The notes beneath the pieces are model-generated. The model worked only from the letters and a program-made list of their open reading frames with translations. It was not told where the DNA came from and made no database searches. A program made the translations under genes and the position numbers. Positions 1 through 9,024 of a stretch of 64,000 bases of DNA are shown piece after piece. The DNA is from Flavobacteriaceae bacterium (GTDB lineage Bacteria; Bacteroidota; Bacteroidia; Flavobacteriales; Flavobacteriaceae). The stretch spans positions 1 to 64,000 of the forward strand of contig JAGKWW010000004.1 of NCBI GenBank assembly GCA_021151665.1, written 5' to 3'. Numbering within the stretch: the first letter of the stretch is position 1; the number at the start of each line of letters is the position of its first letter.

Positions 1-54
1 CGTTTGAATTCTATATTTTTGCTCAACTTTAACAACATAATTAATCTAACTTTC

Positions 55-1503
55 ATGAACAACAACGTGTTATACGAGAAGGAGCTTTCCTTTCAGGCCG
101 ACAGGAGAAGGGCAGCGGTAGAATTCATCAAGATCGTGAACGACCTGTGGTACGAGAAATCGATAGAGCTTGTATTGTTCCGCAACCAGCTGATCGACAA
201 GAACGTGAGCGATATCATGAACCTGCACGAATATGCAGGCGAATTCGTTCAGAAGCCAATCAACGTTTTTGATACCGTAGAGATAGCCCGTGCCATTGAG
301 GCGCTCGACCTTCCGCCATCGCGACTGGATATCGGCAAGCTTACTTACGAGTACCACCTGCAGGATGACAAGTATAACGACGTCACCGCTTTTGTTCTTG
401 ATAAACTAAGGGATGCCAAATCATCGCCAAACATCCAGCCTAAGGATGTGGTGCTGTACGGCTTTGGGCGCATTGGCCGACTGCTGGCCCGCGAAATGAT
501 GTCGAAGATCGGCAAAGGCACCCAGCTGCGCCTTCGTGCAATCGTTGTTCGCGATAAGAACGATGCCACTCTGCTTGAAAAGCGTGCTTCCCTCCTGCGC
601 TACGATTCTATCCATGGCGACTTTGAAGGCTCGGTGATTGCCGACCCAACCAATAGCGCCCTGATCATCAACGGGACTACCGTGCACATCATCAGCGCGA
701 CACAGCCTGAAGATATCGACTATACGCAATACGGCATTAAAGATGCGCTTGTAATAGACAACACCGGCGCCTTTACTACCGAAGAAGCCCTTGCCCGCCA
801 CCTGAAGTCTGGCGGTGTAGAGAAGGTGCTGCTTACCGCTCCCGGAAAAGGCGTGCCGAACATTGTATACGGTGTAAACCACAACGATTACGATTTAGAC
901 GAGGTGAAGATTTACTCTGCTGCGTCTTGTACTACCAACGCAATCACTCCGGTGCTTAAAGCTGTGGAAGATACGCTGGGTGTGGTAAAAGGCCACCTGG
1001 AAACCATCCATGCTTATACCAACGACCAGAACCTGGTAGACAACATGCACAAGAAATACCGCCGCGGAAGGGCCGCTGCCCTTAACATGGTGATCACCGA
1101 AACAGGTGCCGGAAGCGCCGTTGCCAAAGCCCTGCCTTCACTGGCCGGAAAGCTTACCAGCAACGCCATCCGCGTACCGGTGCCCAATGGGTCGCTTGTG
1201 GTGCTGAACCTTGAAGTAGAGCGCGCTACAACCGTTGCCGAAGTGAACGAGATCATGAAGCACTATGCCCTCGAAGGCGAGCTGGTAGAGCAGATACGCT
1301 ATAGCCTGAACAACGAGCTGGTGAGCAGCGACATCGTGGGTACGGCACAGCCTTCTATTTACGACAGCAACGCTACACTCGTGAGCGCCGACGGCAAGAG
1401 TATCGTGATGTATGTGTGGTATGACAATGAGTACGGCTACAGCCACCAGGTAATACGCCTGGCCAAGCATATTGCCAAAGTACGCCGCTATACTTACTAT
1501 TAG
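55..1503 (+). CDS. gap: Glyceraldehyde-3-phosphate dehydrogenase, long form
   Basis: NAD(P)-dependent phosphorylating GAPDH of glycolysis/gluconeogenesis, cytosolic. The Rossmann motif GFGRIGR is at residues 136-142, the catalytic cysteine is C292 in SAASCTTN, and its histidine partner is H319 in HAYTND. The 482-residue product has about 130 extra N-terminal residues compared with the usual ~335-residue enzyme; I know this long form from Bacteroidota. I chose the ATG at 55 because the family-like sequence (YEKELSFQADRRRAA) begins just after it. An upstream in-frame TTG at 4 would add 17 unrelated residues. The true upstream region is cut by the window edge. A hairpin terminator follows directly, so the gene appears monocistronic at its 3' end. 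Confidence 0.95.
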   Translation: MNNNVLYEKELSFQADRRRAAVEFIKIVNDLWYEKSIELVLFRNQLIDKNVSDIMNLHEYAGEFVQKPINVFDTVEIARAIEALDLPPSRLDIGKLTYEYHLQDDKYNDVTAFVLDKLRDAKSSPNIQPKDVVLYGFGRIGRLLAREMMSKIGKGTQLRLRAIVVRDKNDATLLEKRASLLRYDSIHGDFEGSVIADPTNSALIINGTTVHIISATQPEDIDYTQYGIKDALVIDNTGAFTTEEALARHLKSGGVEKVLLTAPGKGVPNIVYGVNHNDYDLDEVKIYSAASCTTNAITPVLKAVEDTLGVVKGHLETIHAYTNDQNLVDNMHKKYRRGRAAALNMVITETGAGSAVAKALPSLAGKLTSNAIRVPVPNGSLVVLNLEVERATTVAEVNEIMKHYALEGELVEQIRYSLNNELVSSDIVGTAQPSIYDSNATLVSADGKSIVMYVWYDNEYGYSHQVIRLAKHIAKVRRYTYY

Positions 1504-1536
1504 TAGAAACCAACCCTTTTCTCTTTATATTGAAAG

Positions 1537-1567
1537 ATCCGCTGCCTATGGTAGCGGATTTTTTTGT
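1537..1567 (+). terminator. Intrinsic terminator after gap
   Basis: A 7-bp stem (atccgct / agcggat) with an 8-nt loop is followed by a run of seven T. It lies 34 nt after the gap stop codon. Confidence 0.85.
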
Positions 1568-1569
1568 AC

Positions 1570-1850
1570 TCGTCATTGCGAGCGAAGAGCAACAGAAGGC
1601 GCTTTGTCATGCTTAGCCTGTCGAACATCTTCTCTCATGCTAAGCCTGTCGAAGCATCTCCTATCACTTCGGTCGCAGTCGGGAAGGTTGGAACGCGGAT
1701 AACGCAGATTTAGCTGACGACCGCAGTTTTATTAGGAGCAGCCGGAGATAGTGCAATTGCTATACGCCGCACCCGCCCTTTGCTATATCTCCCTTCGCAG
1801 GCTACGGGGTTCGTTAGAGTGAGACTTGCGTAGCGATATCCTTAAAAAAT
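1570..1850. repeat. Composite dispersed-repeat region, left flank of the Hachiman genes
   Basis: This non-coding stretch is a mosaic of short modules: a 'cattgcgagcgaag' type, a 'taagcctgtcgaagcatc' type present twice in part, a 'ttggaacgcggat' type (1688-1726) and a 'gtgcaattgctata' type near 1751. Related modules occur in reverse orientation at 5520-5815. The 1688-1726 module matches the reverse complement of 5765-5803 at 33 of 39 positions by eye. No convincing gene is present. The promoter of hamA should lie in the AT-rich stretch 1840-1911, but I cannot fix it. Confidence 0.7.
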
Positions 1851-1911
1851 ATACCAAAATATGTATATGTTTAATTTTTTAATAATTTTATTAAAAATAC
1901 ATAGTGTTTAT

Positions 1912-2916
1912 ATGCCAATAGATTTCGCCAACTTAATAACCATAAATAGAAATTGGTTTGCAAAAGAATTTGATCATCATTACACTGAAAATATCAATGA
2001 TAAACTTAAAGTTCGTTTGTTTACGATAAAGCCGACTGGAACTATTATAAATTCAAATTCACTTGCAAACGCACTCCTCGACACTCTACCAGATTATTTT
2101 AAATCAAAAGTTGAATTTGAGAAAGAAGTTCAGATGGAAATTGCTAGAACGGTTAATGACTATACAACCGCGACAGATTTAGAGCAAAGAGAACAAGCGA
2201 TTAAACTTGTTACAGCAAGAACATACAAACAGGCAGCCAAATTTTTTCGCACTAAAAACTCCGATTCGAAAAGCGGAAAATATGGAGAATTACTTTTGTT
2301 TGCAATAGTCGAATCATTGTTGGGTTGCAAAATGGTAGCACATAAGATAACTAATTTAACAAACTATCACGATGAAGTTAAGGGAGGGGATGGGATCTTT
2401 TTAGGAGATTACGAATTTGTGGACGGTAGAAAAAATATCGCATATGTAATCGGTGAATCAAAAGTTTGGAAAAATTATTCCGGAGCGAAGACAGATGCTC
2501 TCGATTCTATAAACCGATTCTATGACGCAAAGGTCCAAGCAACCTTTAACTCTCTAGAATTTTTCATTGCGCATAAAGATATATCTAAATTCGTCGACGA
2601 AGATATCGATATAAATGAGCTTTATGATCGCTTGAATCCTAACTCACAGTTATTCAAAGAACAGGTAGCTATACACCCAATCTTGATAATGTATGATACC
2701 CCTGGCTACGATAAATTCATGAGGTTAGCGAGCAATAAGGAAGCACTGGTAAATCTAATAACTCAAGATATTCAAACTAAATTAAAAAAAAATTTAGAAC
2801 GTATTGGCGATAAGGTAAAACTATATCCTGAACTGGAAAAGGTATACTTGGACTTTATTTTAATACCCGTTAATAGTGTTGACAGTTTTAATAAAACAAT
2901 GGACGATTTAATTTAA
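1912..2916 (+). CDS. hamA: HamA, Hachiman anti-phage nuclease effector (DUF1837)
   Basis: Effector subunit of a Hachiman defence system. The 334-residue product shows a PD-(D/E)xK-like nuclease core: E126 in KYGELLL, D160 in KGGDGIF and E182/K184 in the ExK motif VIGESKVW, in the order expected for DUF1837. Published work on Hachiman describes HamA as a DNA-degrading nuclease held in check by HamB until damaged or foreign DNA is sensed; that role is inferred here from family and context. I prefer the ATG at 1912, because the 17 residues added by the ATG at 1861 are encoded by promoter-like AT-rich sequence. The stop codon overlaps the hamB start by one base (TAATG), which implies translational coupling. 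Base composition is clearly AT-richer than gap and acnA on either side, a sign of transfer. Confidence 0.85.
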   Translation: MPIDFANLITINRNWFAKEFDHHYTENINDKLKVRLFTIKPTGTIINSNSLANALLDTLPDYFKSKVEFEKEVQMEIARTVNDYTTATDLEQREQAIKLVTARTYKQAAKFFRTKNSDSKSGKYGELLLFAIVESLLGCKMVAHKITNLTNYHDEVKGGDGIFLGDYEFVDGRKNIAYVIGESKVWKNYSGAKTDALDSINRFYDAKVQATFNSLEFFIAHKDISKFVDEDIDINELYDRLNPNSQLFKEQVAIHPILIMYDTPGYDKFMRLASNKEALVNLITQDIQTKLKKNLERIGDKVKLYPELEKVYLDFILIPVNSVDSFNKTMDDLI

Positions 2917-5513
2917 TGATAACGAAAAAAATCGCATCGCAAGCTTTTAATCATAAAGTGTTAGATAAAGTCATTCTTGATTTGACACTAATATTACTTT
3001 CAAACACCTTTAAATCTCTTCGAGTTAAAGATATTGATGATGAGGAGTTAAAAAAATCGGTTTGGTTAGCTTCAATACTTTCAGATAGCACCAATCAAGA
3101 TCACAAAAAAAAAGCGCAACTATTCACATCACTATTATTTCTAAATAACAAGGACAGAATAGATATATTAAAGATCTGCTACATACTTTTTTCGAGAATT
3201 GGGAATCTAACTGCAACAAAGTTTCTTGATAATTTATATCTAACACAGGAAGATAATCCGGCCGAGTTAGAATCAAAATACCATTTTGGAGATATTATAA
3301 CTCGAGAATTGATATCCCAGAGAGAAAGTAAGATTATACAGGCTCAAGATAAGACCTATCTAATCACGGATTTTCAAAAAGAACTATGGAATGCGTTAAA
3401 GATTGTAAATGAAATAGCCATTTCCGCACCTACATCTTCTGGAAAGTCTTTTATTATAAAAAAATTTATTACAGATGAGTTATCTAAAGGCGATATAGCT
3501 AAAGTGCTATATATAGTTCCGTCTAGAGCTCTTATAAACCAAGTCAGCGAAGATTTTCTTTCGGAACTTAATTCAGATATTCATTTAAAGAACACTTTTG
3601 TCGAAGAAAATGAACTTTATGACAAGGAGATTTATGTTTTAACTCCTGAGCGGTGTATTAAATTGTTAACTAGTGATTTAATCATTGACTTCATTTTTAT
3701 TGACGAAATCCAAGGTATTGAAGACATATCAGGAAGAGGTCAAACTTTCGAGTATGTATTTAGTGAGTTGTCTGCAAAGTATCCAGCCGCTAGAATTGTA
3801 ACCGCCGGCCCTAATATCTCAAATCCAGATATCACATTCTCTGAAATATTCGAAAGAAAAAACCGCGCTGTATTATCTAGATTATCCCCAGTTTTTCAGA
3901 TTAAATTCACATTAAGAAAACTTGAAAATTCTACTTTTGAAATTAAGGTTCAAAACGATAAAACCAAGTTTCAAACATTCCAACACGATTTTGGTGTACA
4001 ATTCACAAAATTAAAGACCTTAGGCGATCAGATTGCCTATATGGTACATCATATTGCCCCTCACGATTTCAATATTGTTTATGTTAGCGATAGTGATCAA
4101 GCTCAAAAGTGGTGCAGAAAATATGCCGCTATAGCGCAAATTCCGCAACAATTAGACAATGAGATTATGGAACTAATTGATTTTTTGAAAGAAGATATTC
4201 ATAGCCAATATTTCTTAATTGATTGCTTGAAAAAAGGTGTAGCATACCATCATGGTAGTCTTCCTGATATTGTTCGAAAAGAAATTGAAGTGCTTTATGT
4301 CAATGAAAAAATTAAAACTTTGTTCTGTACATCAACACTGTTAGAAGGGGTTAATCTACCTGCAAATAATTTGTTTACACTCGAACCAAAGAAAGACAAG
4401 ATCCCACTCACCAAGTTCGAATTTGGTAATCTTATCGGTAGAGCGGGGCGATTGAATTCATCACTATATGGAAGTGTTTATTATTTGGAAAGAAGGGATG
4501 ATAAAAAAAACGCGTCAGAGTATCTCGAGGCAGATTATGGTAAAGAATTAGAAATTTTTTCTTCGAATGCCTTCACAGAATTTGACCCAAATGATCTAAA
4601 AAATACCGTTAAAGAAATAAAGAGAGATAACAAGACTAAAACAAATAAAGCGCAACAATTCAGCGTTTTTATAAAATTAAAATATCTAAAAGATAGGAGT
4701 CTAGTTGAGGAATTTTTAAATCGAAAGAGGTTTCCAGCGGTTGATATACAGCGTGTTATAAATATACTAGATCAAAGCCTCTCAAATATTGAAATCCCGT
4801 ACAGTGTGCTTCGTAAAAATCCAACAGTTGATCCACATCTTCAGAATGAATTATACAAAGACATAAAAGCTGATAATTCGAAATGGTTAATTGACAAGAA
4901 TAAGAAACTCTACCCAGAACTTGTGGAAATTATGTCAAATCTAAATTCAATATTTGATTTGAAAAAGGAAGCGTTTGAAAAACATAACAGATGGTTTACA
5001 CCCAGATCGGCATGTGTAAATGCAGTACGATGGGTATCCAGCCTTCCTTTAGGCCAAATTATTCAAGAGGAAATTGATTATAAGTGTTCTGAAAAAATTC
5101 GATTAGAATACCGACGAAACAAAGATAATTTAGTACATGTGAATACTATCATCAATGAAACTATCAAGTATAACTCTTCCATAACGACTCACTTACTTCC
5201 TAAATACCTTAAAATTATGGTTGACATTTTAGAATTTATTTTAAGTAAGGAAGAACAAGATAGAAACAAAATAACAATGAGTTTACCAACGTTTTTGGAA
5301 TTAGGTACACAAGAACAAACAGTAATTCAGTTGATTTCAGCAGGCGTAACCAGAAGCGTGGCCATACAAATAAACAGAGTGTATAAAAAGAATACAACTA
5401 AAGATTATCGAGAAAAAAATGATATCTGGGTTTGGCTTAGGGGTAGAACTGAAATAAAGGAGCTTAAGCCGATATATAATAGATACTTAAAAAGATTAAA
5501 AATTTTGGCCTGA
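2916..5513 (+). CDS. hamB: HamB, Hachiman superfamily 2 helicase
   Basis: Sensor helicase partner of HamA. In the 865-residue product the Walker A motif is APTSSGKS (171-178), the Walker B/DExH-like motif is FIDEIQ (about 261-266), the motif IV-V region carries STLLEGVNLPANN, and motif VI reads IGRAGRLN (about 507-514). This is the Ski2/HELQ-like SF2 layout known for HamB. The C-terminal ~300 residues have no motif I recognise. The gene begins on the last base of the hamA stop codon, so the two are probably made as a 1:1 complex. No terminator hairpin is obvious after the stop; repeat modules follow instead. Two adjacent genes with these two signatures make the Hachiman assignment firm. Host range cannot be read from sequence. 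Confidence 0.87.
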   Translation: MITKKIASQAFNHKVLDKVILDLTLILLSNTFKSLRVKDIDDEELKKSVWLASILSDSTNQDHKKKAQLFTSLLFLNNKDRIDILKICYILFSRIGNLTATKFLDNLYLTQEDNPAELESKYHFGDIITRELISQRESKIIQAQDKTYLITDFQKELWNALKIVNEIAISAPTSSGKSFIIKKFITDELSKGDIAKVLYIVPSRALINQVSEDFLSELNSDIHLKNTFVEENELYDKEIYVLTPERCIKLLTSDLIIDFIFIDEIQGIEDISGRGQTFEYVFSELSAKYPAARIVTAGPNISNPDITFSEIFERKNRAVLSRLSPVFQIKFTLRKLENSTFEIKVQNDKTKFQTFQHDFGVQFTKLKTLGDQIAYMVHHIAPHDFNIVYVSDSDQAQKWCRKYAAIAQIPQQLDNEIMELIDFLKEDIHSQYFLIDCLKKGVAYHHGSLPDIVRKEIEVLYVNEKIKTLFCTSTLLEGVNLPANNLFTLEPKKDKIPLTKFEFGNLIGRAGRLNSSLYGSVYYLERRDDKKNASEYLEADYGKELEIFSSNAFTEFDPNDLKNTVKEIKRDNKTKTNKAQQFSVFIKLKYLKDRSLVEEFLNRKRFPAVDIQRVINILDQSLSNIEIPYSVLRKNPTVDPHLQNELYKDIKADNSKWLIDKNKKLYPELVEIMSNLNSIFDLKKEAFEKHNRWFTPRSACVNAVRWVSSLPLGQIIQEEIDYKCSEKIRLEYRRNKDNLVHVNTIINETIKYNSSITTHLLPKYLKIMVDILEFILSKEEQDRNKITMSLPTFLELGTQEQTVIQLISAGVTRSVAIQINRVYKKNTTKDYREKNDIWVWLRGRTEIKELKPIYNRYLKRLKILA

Positions 5514-5516
5514 TAA

Positions 5517-5815
5517 TCACAGATAGCCCCGATGGAGCCGATATCCTGCCGCAGCTTGCGGAGGCAGATAAAGGCGATAGCGGGAAATGCGCTTAGCAAT
5601 TGCACCAAGCCATTCGCTACAAACAAAATTCAGGAAAGAGATTCTTCTGCTTCGCTCAGAATGACAGCTTCTCGACTGCGCTCGATGTGACAGAAGATGC
5701 TTCGACAAGCTCAGCATGACAAGAAGATTGCCACGCTCCGTTACACTCCGCTCGCAACGACAAATCTGTGGTCATTAGCTAAATCCGTGTCATCCGCGTT
5801 CCAATTCTTCCGGCT
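5517..5815. repeat. Composite dispersed-repeat region, right flank of the Hachiman genes
   Basis: Mosaic of modules in opposite orientation to those at 1570-1850: 'cttagcaattgcac' near 5592, 'ttctgcttcgctcagaatga' near 5645, 'tcgactgcgctcgatgtga' near 5671, 'gatgcttcgacaagctcagc' near 5697 and 'catccgcgttccaa' ending at 5803. Module order is not identical on the two sides. The stretch 5816-5870 holds only a short GC-rich inverted repeat (cccctctcaagagggg). I see no gene here. Confidence 0.7.
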
Positions 5816-5870
5816 TCGCCCGAAGTGACAACCCACCCCTCCCTGCGGGCACCCCTCTCAAGAGGGGAAT

Positions 5871-5900
5871 AAAAAAACTCCCCAACTTTCATTGGGGAGC
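5871..5900 (-). terminator. Intrinsic terminator of acnA
   Basis: Read on the minus strand, an 8-bp stem (ctccccaa / ttggggag) is followed by seven T. It is 26 nt past the acnA stop. Confidence 0.85.
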
Positions 5901-5925
5901 TTCTCAGATATAAACTAAAAATTAT

Positions 5926-8202
5926 TTACGCTTGTGCAGCTTTGCCGGCAGCAGCAATAAGGTTTAGCGCAGAGCCCGCTACAAACCAGCCAATCTGGCC
6001 CTGGTTGTAGGTGTGGTTGCATATAATGGTATCCTTAGAGCCGTCGGCGTGTACCACCTCAAGGGTGATCTGCTTGCCCGGTGCAAAGTCTTTCAGGTCG
6101 ATAAAGTTGAAGGTATCGTCTTCCTGTATCAGGTCGTAATCAGCCTCATTGTTGAAGGTAAGCGCAAGCATACCCTGCTTCTTAAGGTTGGTTTCGTGAA
6201 TACGGGCAAACGATTTTACCAGCACGGCCTTCACGCCCAGGTGGCGCGGCTCCATGGCGGCATGCTCACGCGATGATCCTTCGCCGTAGTTGTGGTCGCC
6301 CACCACGATAGAAGGCACACCCGCAGCTTTATACGCACGCTGTACGGCAGGCACGGCATTGTACTCGCCTGTAAGCTGGTTCTTCACATTATTTGTCTTC
6401 TGGTTAAAGGCATTCACGGCGCCAATAAGCATGTTGTTGGAGATGTTATCCAAATGCCCACGGAAACGCAGCCACGGCCCGGCCATAGAGATATGGTCGG
6501 TAGTACATTTTCCAAACGCCTTAATAAGCAGCTTGGCACCCATGATATTCTCATGATTCCACGGCTGGAATGGCTCCAGCAACTGCAGGCGCTCTGATGC
6601 AGGACTCACAAGTACGCTCACTTTAGAACCGTCTTCGGCAGGAGCCTGGTAGCCCGGGTCTTCGGCATCGAATCCTTTTGCGGGAAGCTCAAAGCCTGTA
6701 GGCTCGTCGAGCATTACCTCTTCCCCATCTTCGTTGATCAGCTTGTCGGTCATTGGGTTAAAGCCAAGGTCGCCAGCAATAGCGATAGCGGTTACCAGTT
6801 CCGGCGAACCTACAAACGCAAGCGTGTTCGGGTTACCGTCGGCCCTTTTAGAGAAGTTACGGTTAAAAGAGTGAACGATAGTGTTGCGCTCTTCTTTTTC
6901 GGCACCTTCCCTGTCCCACATACCGATGCACGGTCCGCAGGCGTTGGCAAACACACGCGCCCCTATCTTATCGAACGTTTCGATAAAGCCGTCGCGCTCT
7001 ATGGTAGAACGTACCAGCTCTGAACCCGGCGTAATAGTAAACTCTGACTTTGGCTTCAGCTTCTTGTCGATAGCCTGTTGCGCCAGTGATTTAGAGCGGG
7101 AAATATCTTCGTAGGAAGAGTTGGTACAAGAACCGATAAGCCCTACCTGTACATTTAGAGGCCAGTCGTTCTTGATGGCTTCTTCCTTCATTTTAGAAAT
7201 AGGGGTAGCAAGATCCGGAGTGAAAGGCCCGTTAAGGTGCGGCTCCAGCTCGCTAAGGTTGATCTCGATCAGTTGATCGAAGTACTGCTCAGGGTTGGCA
7301 TATACTTCATCGTCAGCAGTAAGGTACTTGGCAACTGCGTTGGCAGCATCGGCTACATCGGCACGGTTGGTGCCACGCAGGTAACGATCCATAGACTCGT
7401 CATAACCAAACGTTGATGTAGTAGCGCCTACTTCGGCACCCATGTTACAAATGGTAGCTTTACCGGTGCAGGACATTGCCCTTGCACCCTCGCCAAAATA
7501 TTCTATAATGGCACCTGTACCTCCTTTTACGGTAAGGATACCGGCTACTTTAAGGATCACGTCTTTAGGCGCGGTCCATCCCGACAGCTTGCCCGTAAGC
7601 TTCACACCGATAAGCTTAGGGAATTTCAGTTCCCATGCCATACCGCTCATTACGTCTACCGCATCGGCACCACCTACACCAATAGCAACCATACCAAGGC
7701 CGCCGGCGTTTACAGTGTGCGAGTCGGTACCAATCATCATACCGCCCGGGAACGCGTAGTTCTCGAGTACTACCTGGTGGATGATACCTGCACCCGGCTT
7801 CCAGAACCCAATACCGTATTTATTAGATATAGACGAAAGGAAATCGAATACTTCGTTGCTCTGCTCCTTGGCGCGCTTAAGGTCGGTTTTAGCATCAACC
7901 TTTGCCTGTATAAGGTGGTCGCAGTGTACGGTAGTAGGTACGGCAACTTTATTTTTTCCGGCGTGCATAAACTGCAGCAGTGCCATCTGGGCGGTAGCAT
8001 CCTGGCAGGCAACCCTGTCCGGGGCAAAGTCTACATAGTCCTTACCACGTGTAAACGCGGCAGACGGCGTACCTTCCCAAAGGTGTGAGTATAAAATCTT
8101 TTCTGAAAGTGTAAGCGGACGGCCAACCAGTTCGCGCGCTTTGTCAACACGCTCAGCCATATTTGCATACACCTTTTTAATCATTTCGATATCAAAGGCC
8201 AT
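5926..8202 (-). CDS. acnA: Aconitate hydratase
   Basis: Citrate-isocitrate interconversion in the TCA cycle, using a [4Fe-4S] cluster. The cluster cysteines are C359 (IGSCTNSS) and C422/C425 (ACGPCIGMW). At 758 residues it resembles the mitochondrial type used by Bacteroidota rather than the ~890-residue AcnA/IRP1 form or AcnB, so the symbol is approximate. The C-terminal swivel domain carries the GEGSSREH substrate-binding loop. It stands alone, with its own terminator and a 282-bp upstream region holding a duplicated palindrome that may control it. Codon and base use match the core genes. Confidence 0.95.
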   Translation of the reverse strand: MAFDIEMIKKVYANMAERVDKARELVGRPLTLSEKILYSHLWEGTPSAAFTRGKDYVDFAPDRVACQDATAQMALLQFMHAGKNKVAVPTTVHCDHLIQAKVDAKTDLKRAKEQSNEVFDFLSSISNKYGIGFWKPGAGIIHQVVLENYAFPGGMMIGTDSHTVNAGGLGMVAIGVGGADAVDVMSGMAWELKFPKLIGVKLTGKLSGWTAPKDVILKVAGILTVKGGTGAIIEYFGEGARAMSCTGKATICNMGAEVGATTSTFGYDESMDRYLRGTNRADVADAANAVAKYLTADDEVYANPEQYFDQLIEINLSELEPHLNGPFTPDLATPISKMKEEAIKNDWPLNVQVGLIGSCTNSSYEDISRSKSLAQQAIDKKLKPKSEFTITPGSELVRSTIERDGFIETFDKIGARVFANACGPCIGMWDREGAEKEERNTIVHSFNRNFSKRADGNPNTLAFVGSPELVTAIAIAGDLGFNPMTDKLINEDGEEVMLDEPTGFELPAKGFDAEDPGYQAPAEDGSKVSVLVSPASERLQLLEPFQPWNHENIMGAKLLIKAFGKCTTDHISMAGPWLRFRGHLDNISNNMLIGAVNAFNQKTNNVKNQLTGEYNAVPAVQRAYKAAGVPSIVVGDHNYGEGSSREHAAMEPRHLGVKAVLVKSFARIHETNLKKQGMLALTFNNEADYDLIQEDDTFNFIDLKDFAPGKQITLEVVHADGSKDTIICNHTYNQGQIGWFVAGSALNLIAAAGKAAQA

Positions 8203-8238
8203 AATACAGTGTATTTTATGTTCGTTTGTAAAAAGTGT

Positions 8239-8261
8239 GTAAATTTAAGAATTCTTAAACC
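8239..8261. promoter_or_regulatory. Palindromic repeat, copy 1, upstream of aconitase
   Basis: Contains a perfect 16-bp palindrome (tttaagaattcttaaa, 8244-8259). It sits 37 nt upstream of the acnA start. A second copy of the 23-bp unit lies at 8390-8412. A regulator-binding role is inference from the duplicated dyad symmetry. Confidence 0.45.
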
Positions 8262-8389
8262 AATTAAAAAATATTTACCGATTCTTTAAATTCGCCGAAT
8301 TATTATTTATAAACATTCTATTTTGCTGATTTTATTTCAATTATCCTCAATTATTAAGCGTAATTTTTAAGATTTGGCAAAATATGAAT

Positions 8390-8412
8390 GTAAATTTGAG
8401 AATTCTTAAACC
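8390..8412. promoter_or_regulatory. Palindromic repeat, copy 2, upstream of aconitase
   Basis: Matches copy 1 at 22 of 23 positions in the same orientation, offset by 151 bp; the one difference breaks one arm of the palindrome. The sequence between the copies is AT-rich and holds no gene. Confidence 0.45.
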
Positions 8413-8425
8413 TCTGTGTTAAAGC

Positions 8426-8459
8426 AAAAAAAAGCCGCACACAAATTTATGTGTACGGC
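8426..8459 (-). terminator. Intrinsic terminator of the 8485-8859 gene
   Basis: Minus-strand hairpin gccgtacac / gtgtgcggc (one mismatch) followed by eight T. Confidence 0.8.
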
Positions 8460-8484
8460 ATTGGATTTCTTCTTAAAAAGATTC

Positions 8485-8859
8485 CTAAAACGATATAGTA
8501 AGCGAATTTTCGTTATAATCTTTATGGGTACGCAGGTATTTTATAACCATTACCGCAGCCATAATAAAGGAAACGAGGTAAACACCAATTCCTAGAAACG
8601 GAATCTGATCGATACTGTCATCGGCGGAAAATCCGGAAATTAATCGGCCGGCAAGCGCAAACGCAGAGAATACTAAAAATGAAACGCCATAAGCGATGCC
8701 AAGGTACCTATTCCTGTATATGATCTGCAGGAACAGGAGCCAGGAAAATAATATCGCTATATAATTTATTTCACCACTTAAAAACATCCCTTTTAAAAGA
8801 AATGCTCCGCACAAGAGTGTAAAGTACAACTCAGGCACGATTGAAGATAACTTTTTCAT
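8485..8859 (-). CDS. Small membrane protein, unknown function
   Basis: A 124-residue protein with about four hydrophobic segments (roughly residues 10-27, 33-48, 54-72 and 88-107) and short polar ends, so probably an inner-membrane protein. I do not recognise a family. I chose the ATG at 8859 (MKKLSSIVPE) over one seven codons upstream because a typical lysine-rich start precedes the first hydrophobic segment. It has its own terminator and no operon partner: the next gene downstream is acnA, 282 bp away. Confidence 0.6.
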   Translation of the reverse strand: MKKLSSIVPELYFTLLCGAFLLKGMFLSGEINYIAILFSWLLFLQIIYRNRYLGIAYGVSFLVFSAFALAGRLISGFSADDSIDQIPFLGIGVYLVSFIMAAVMVIKYLRTHKDYNENSLTISF

Positions 8860-8992
8860 ATTGGTTTTATTTCGATGCAAGATAAAGTTATAACGTTATA
8901 GCTGTCGATTTATTTCATTTGCGAAAAATTTATCTTTAAATTATTAACAATTTAGCAATCGATGTTAATAATCATTGCGGATATGTTAAAAT

Positions 8993-9024
8993 AAAAAAGC
9001 TGCTCTTTTCAGAACAGCTTTTTT
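8993..9024 (-). terminator. Intrinsic terminator overlapping the 3' end of the MoxR gene
   Basis: Minus-strand hairpin aaaaaagctg / cagctttttt with a short imperfect inner stem. The upstream arm lies inside the last codons of the CDS that ends at 9009. The T-run completes at about 8993. Confidence 0.75.

Noticed and set aside
5517..5717. Small minus-strand frame reading MLSLSKHLL and CHSERSRRI
   Set aside because: These peptides are translations of common non-coding dispersed repeats and are not a gene.
1504..5925. Insertion sequence or prophage carrying the Hachiman genes
   Set aside because: No transposase, integrase or phage gene is present. The flanks are mosaic non-coding repeat modules, so I kept only the repeat-flanked cassette claim.
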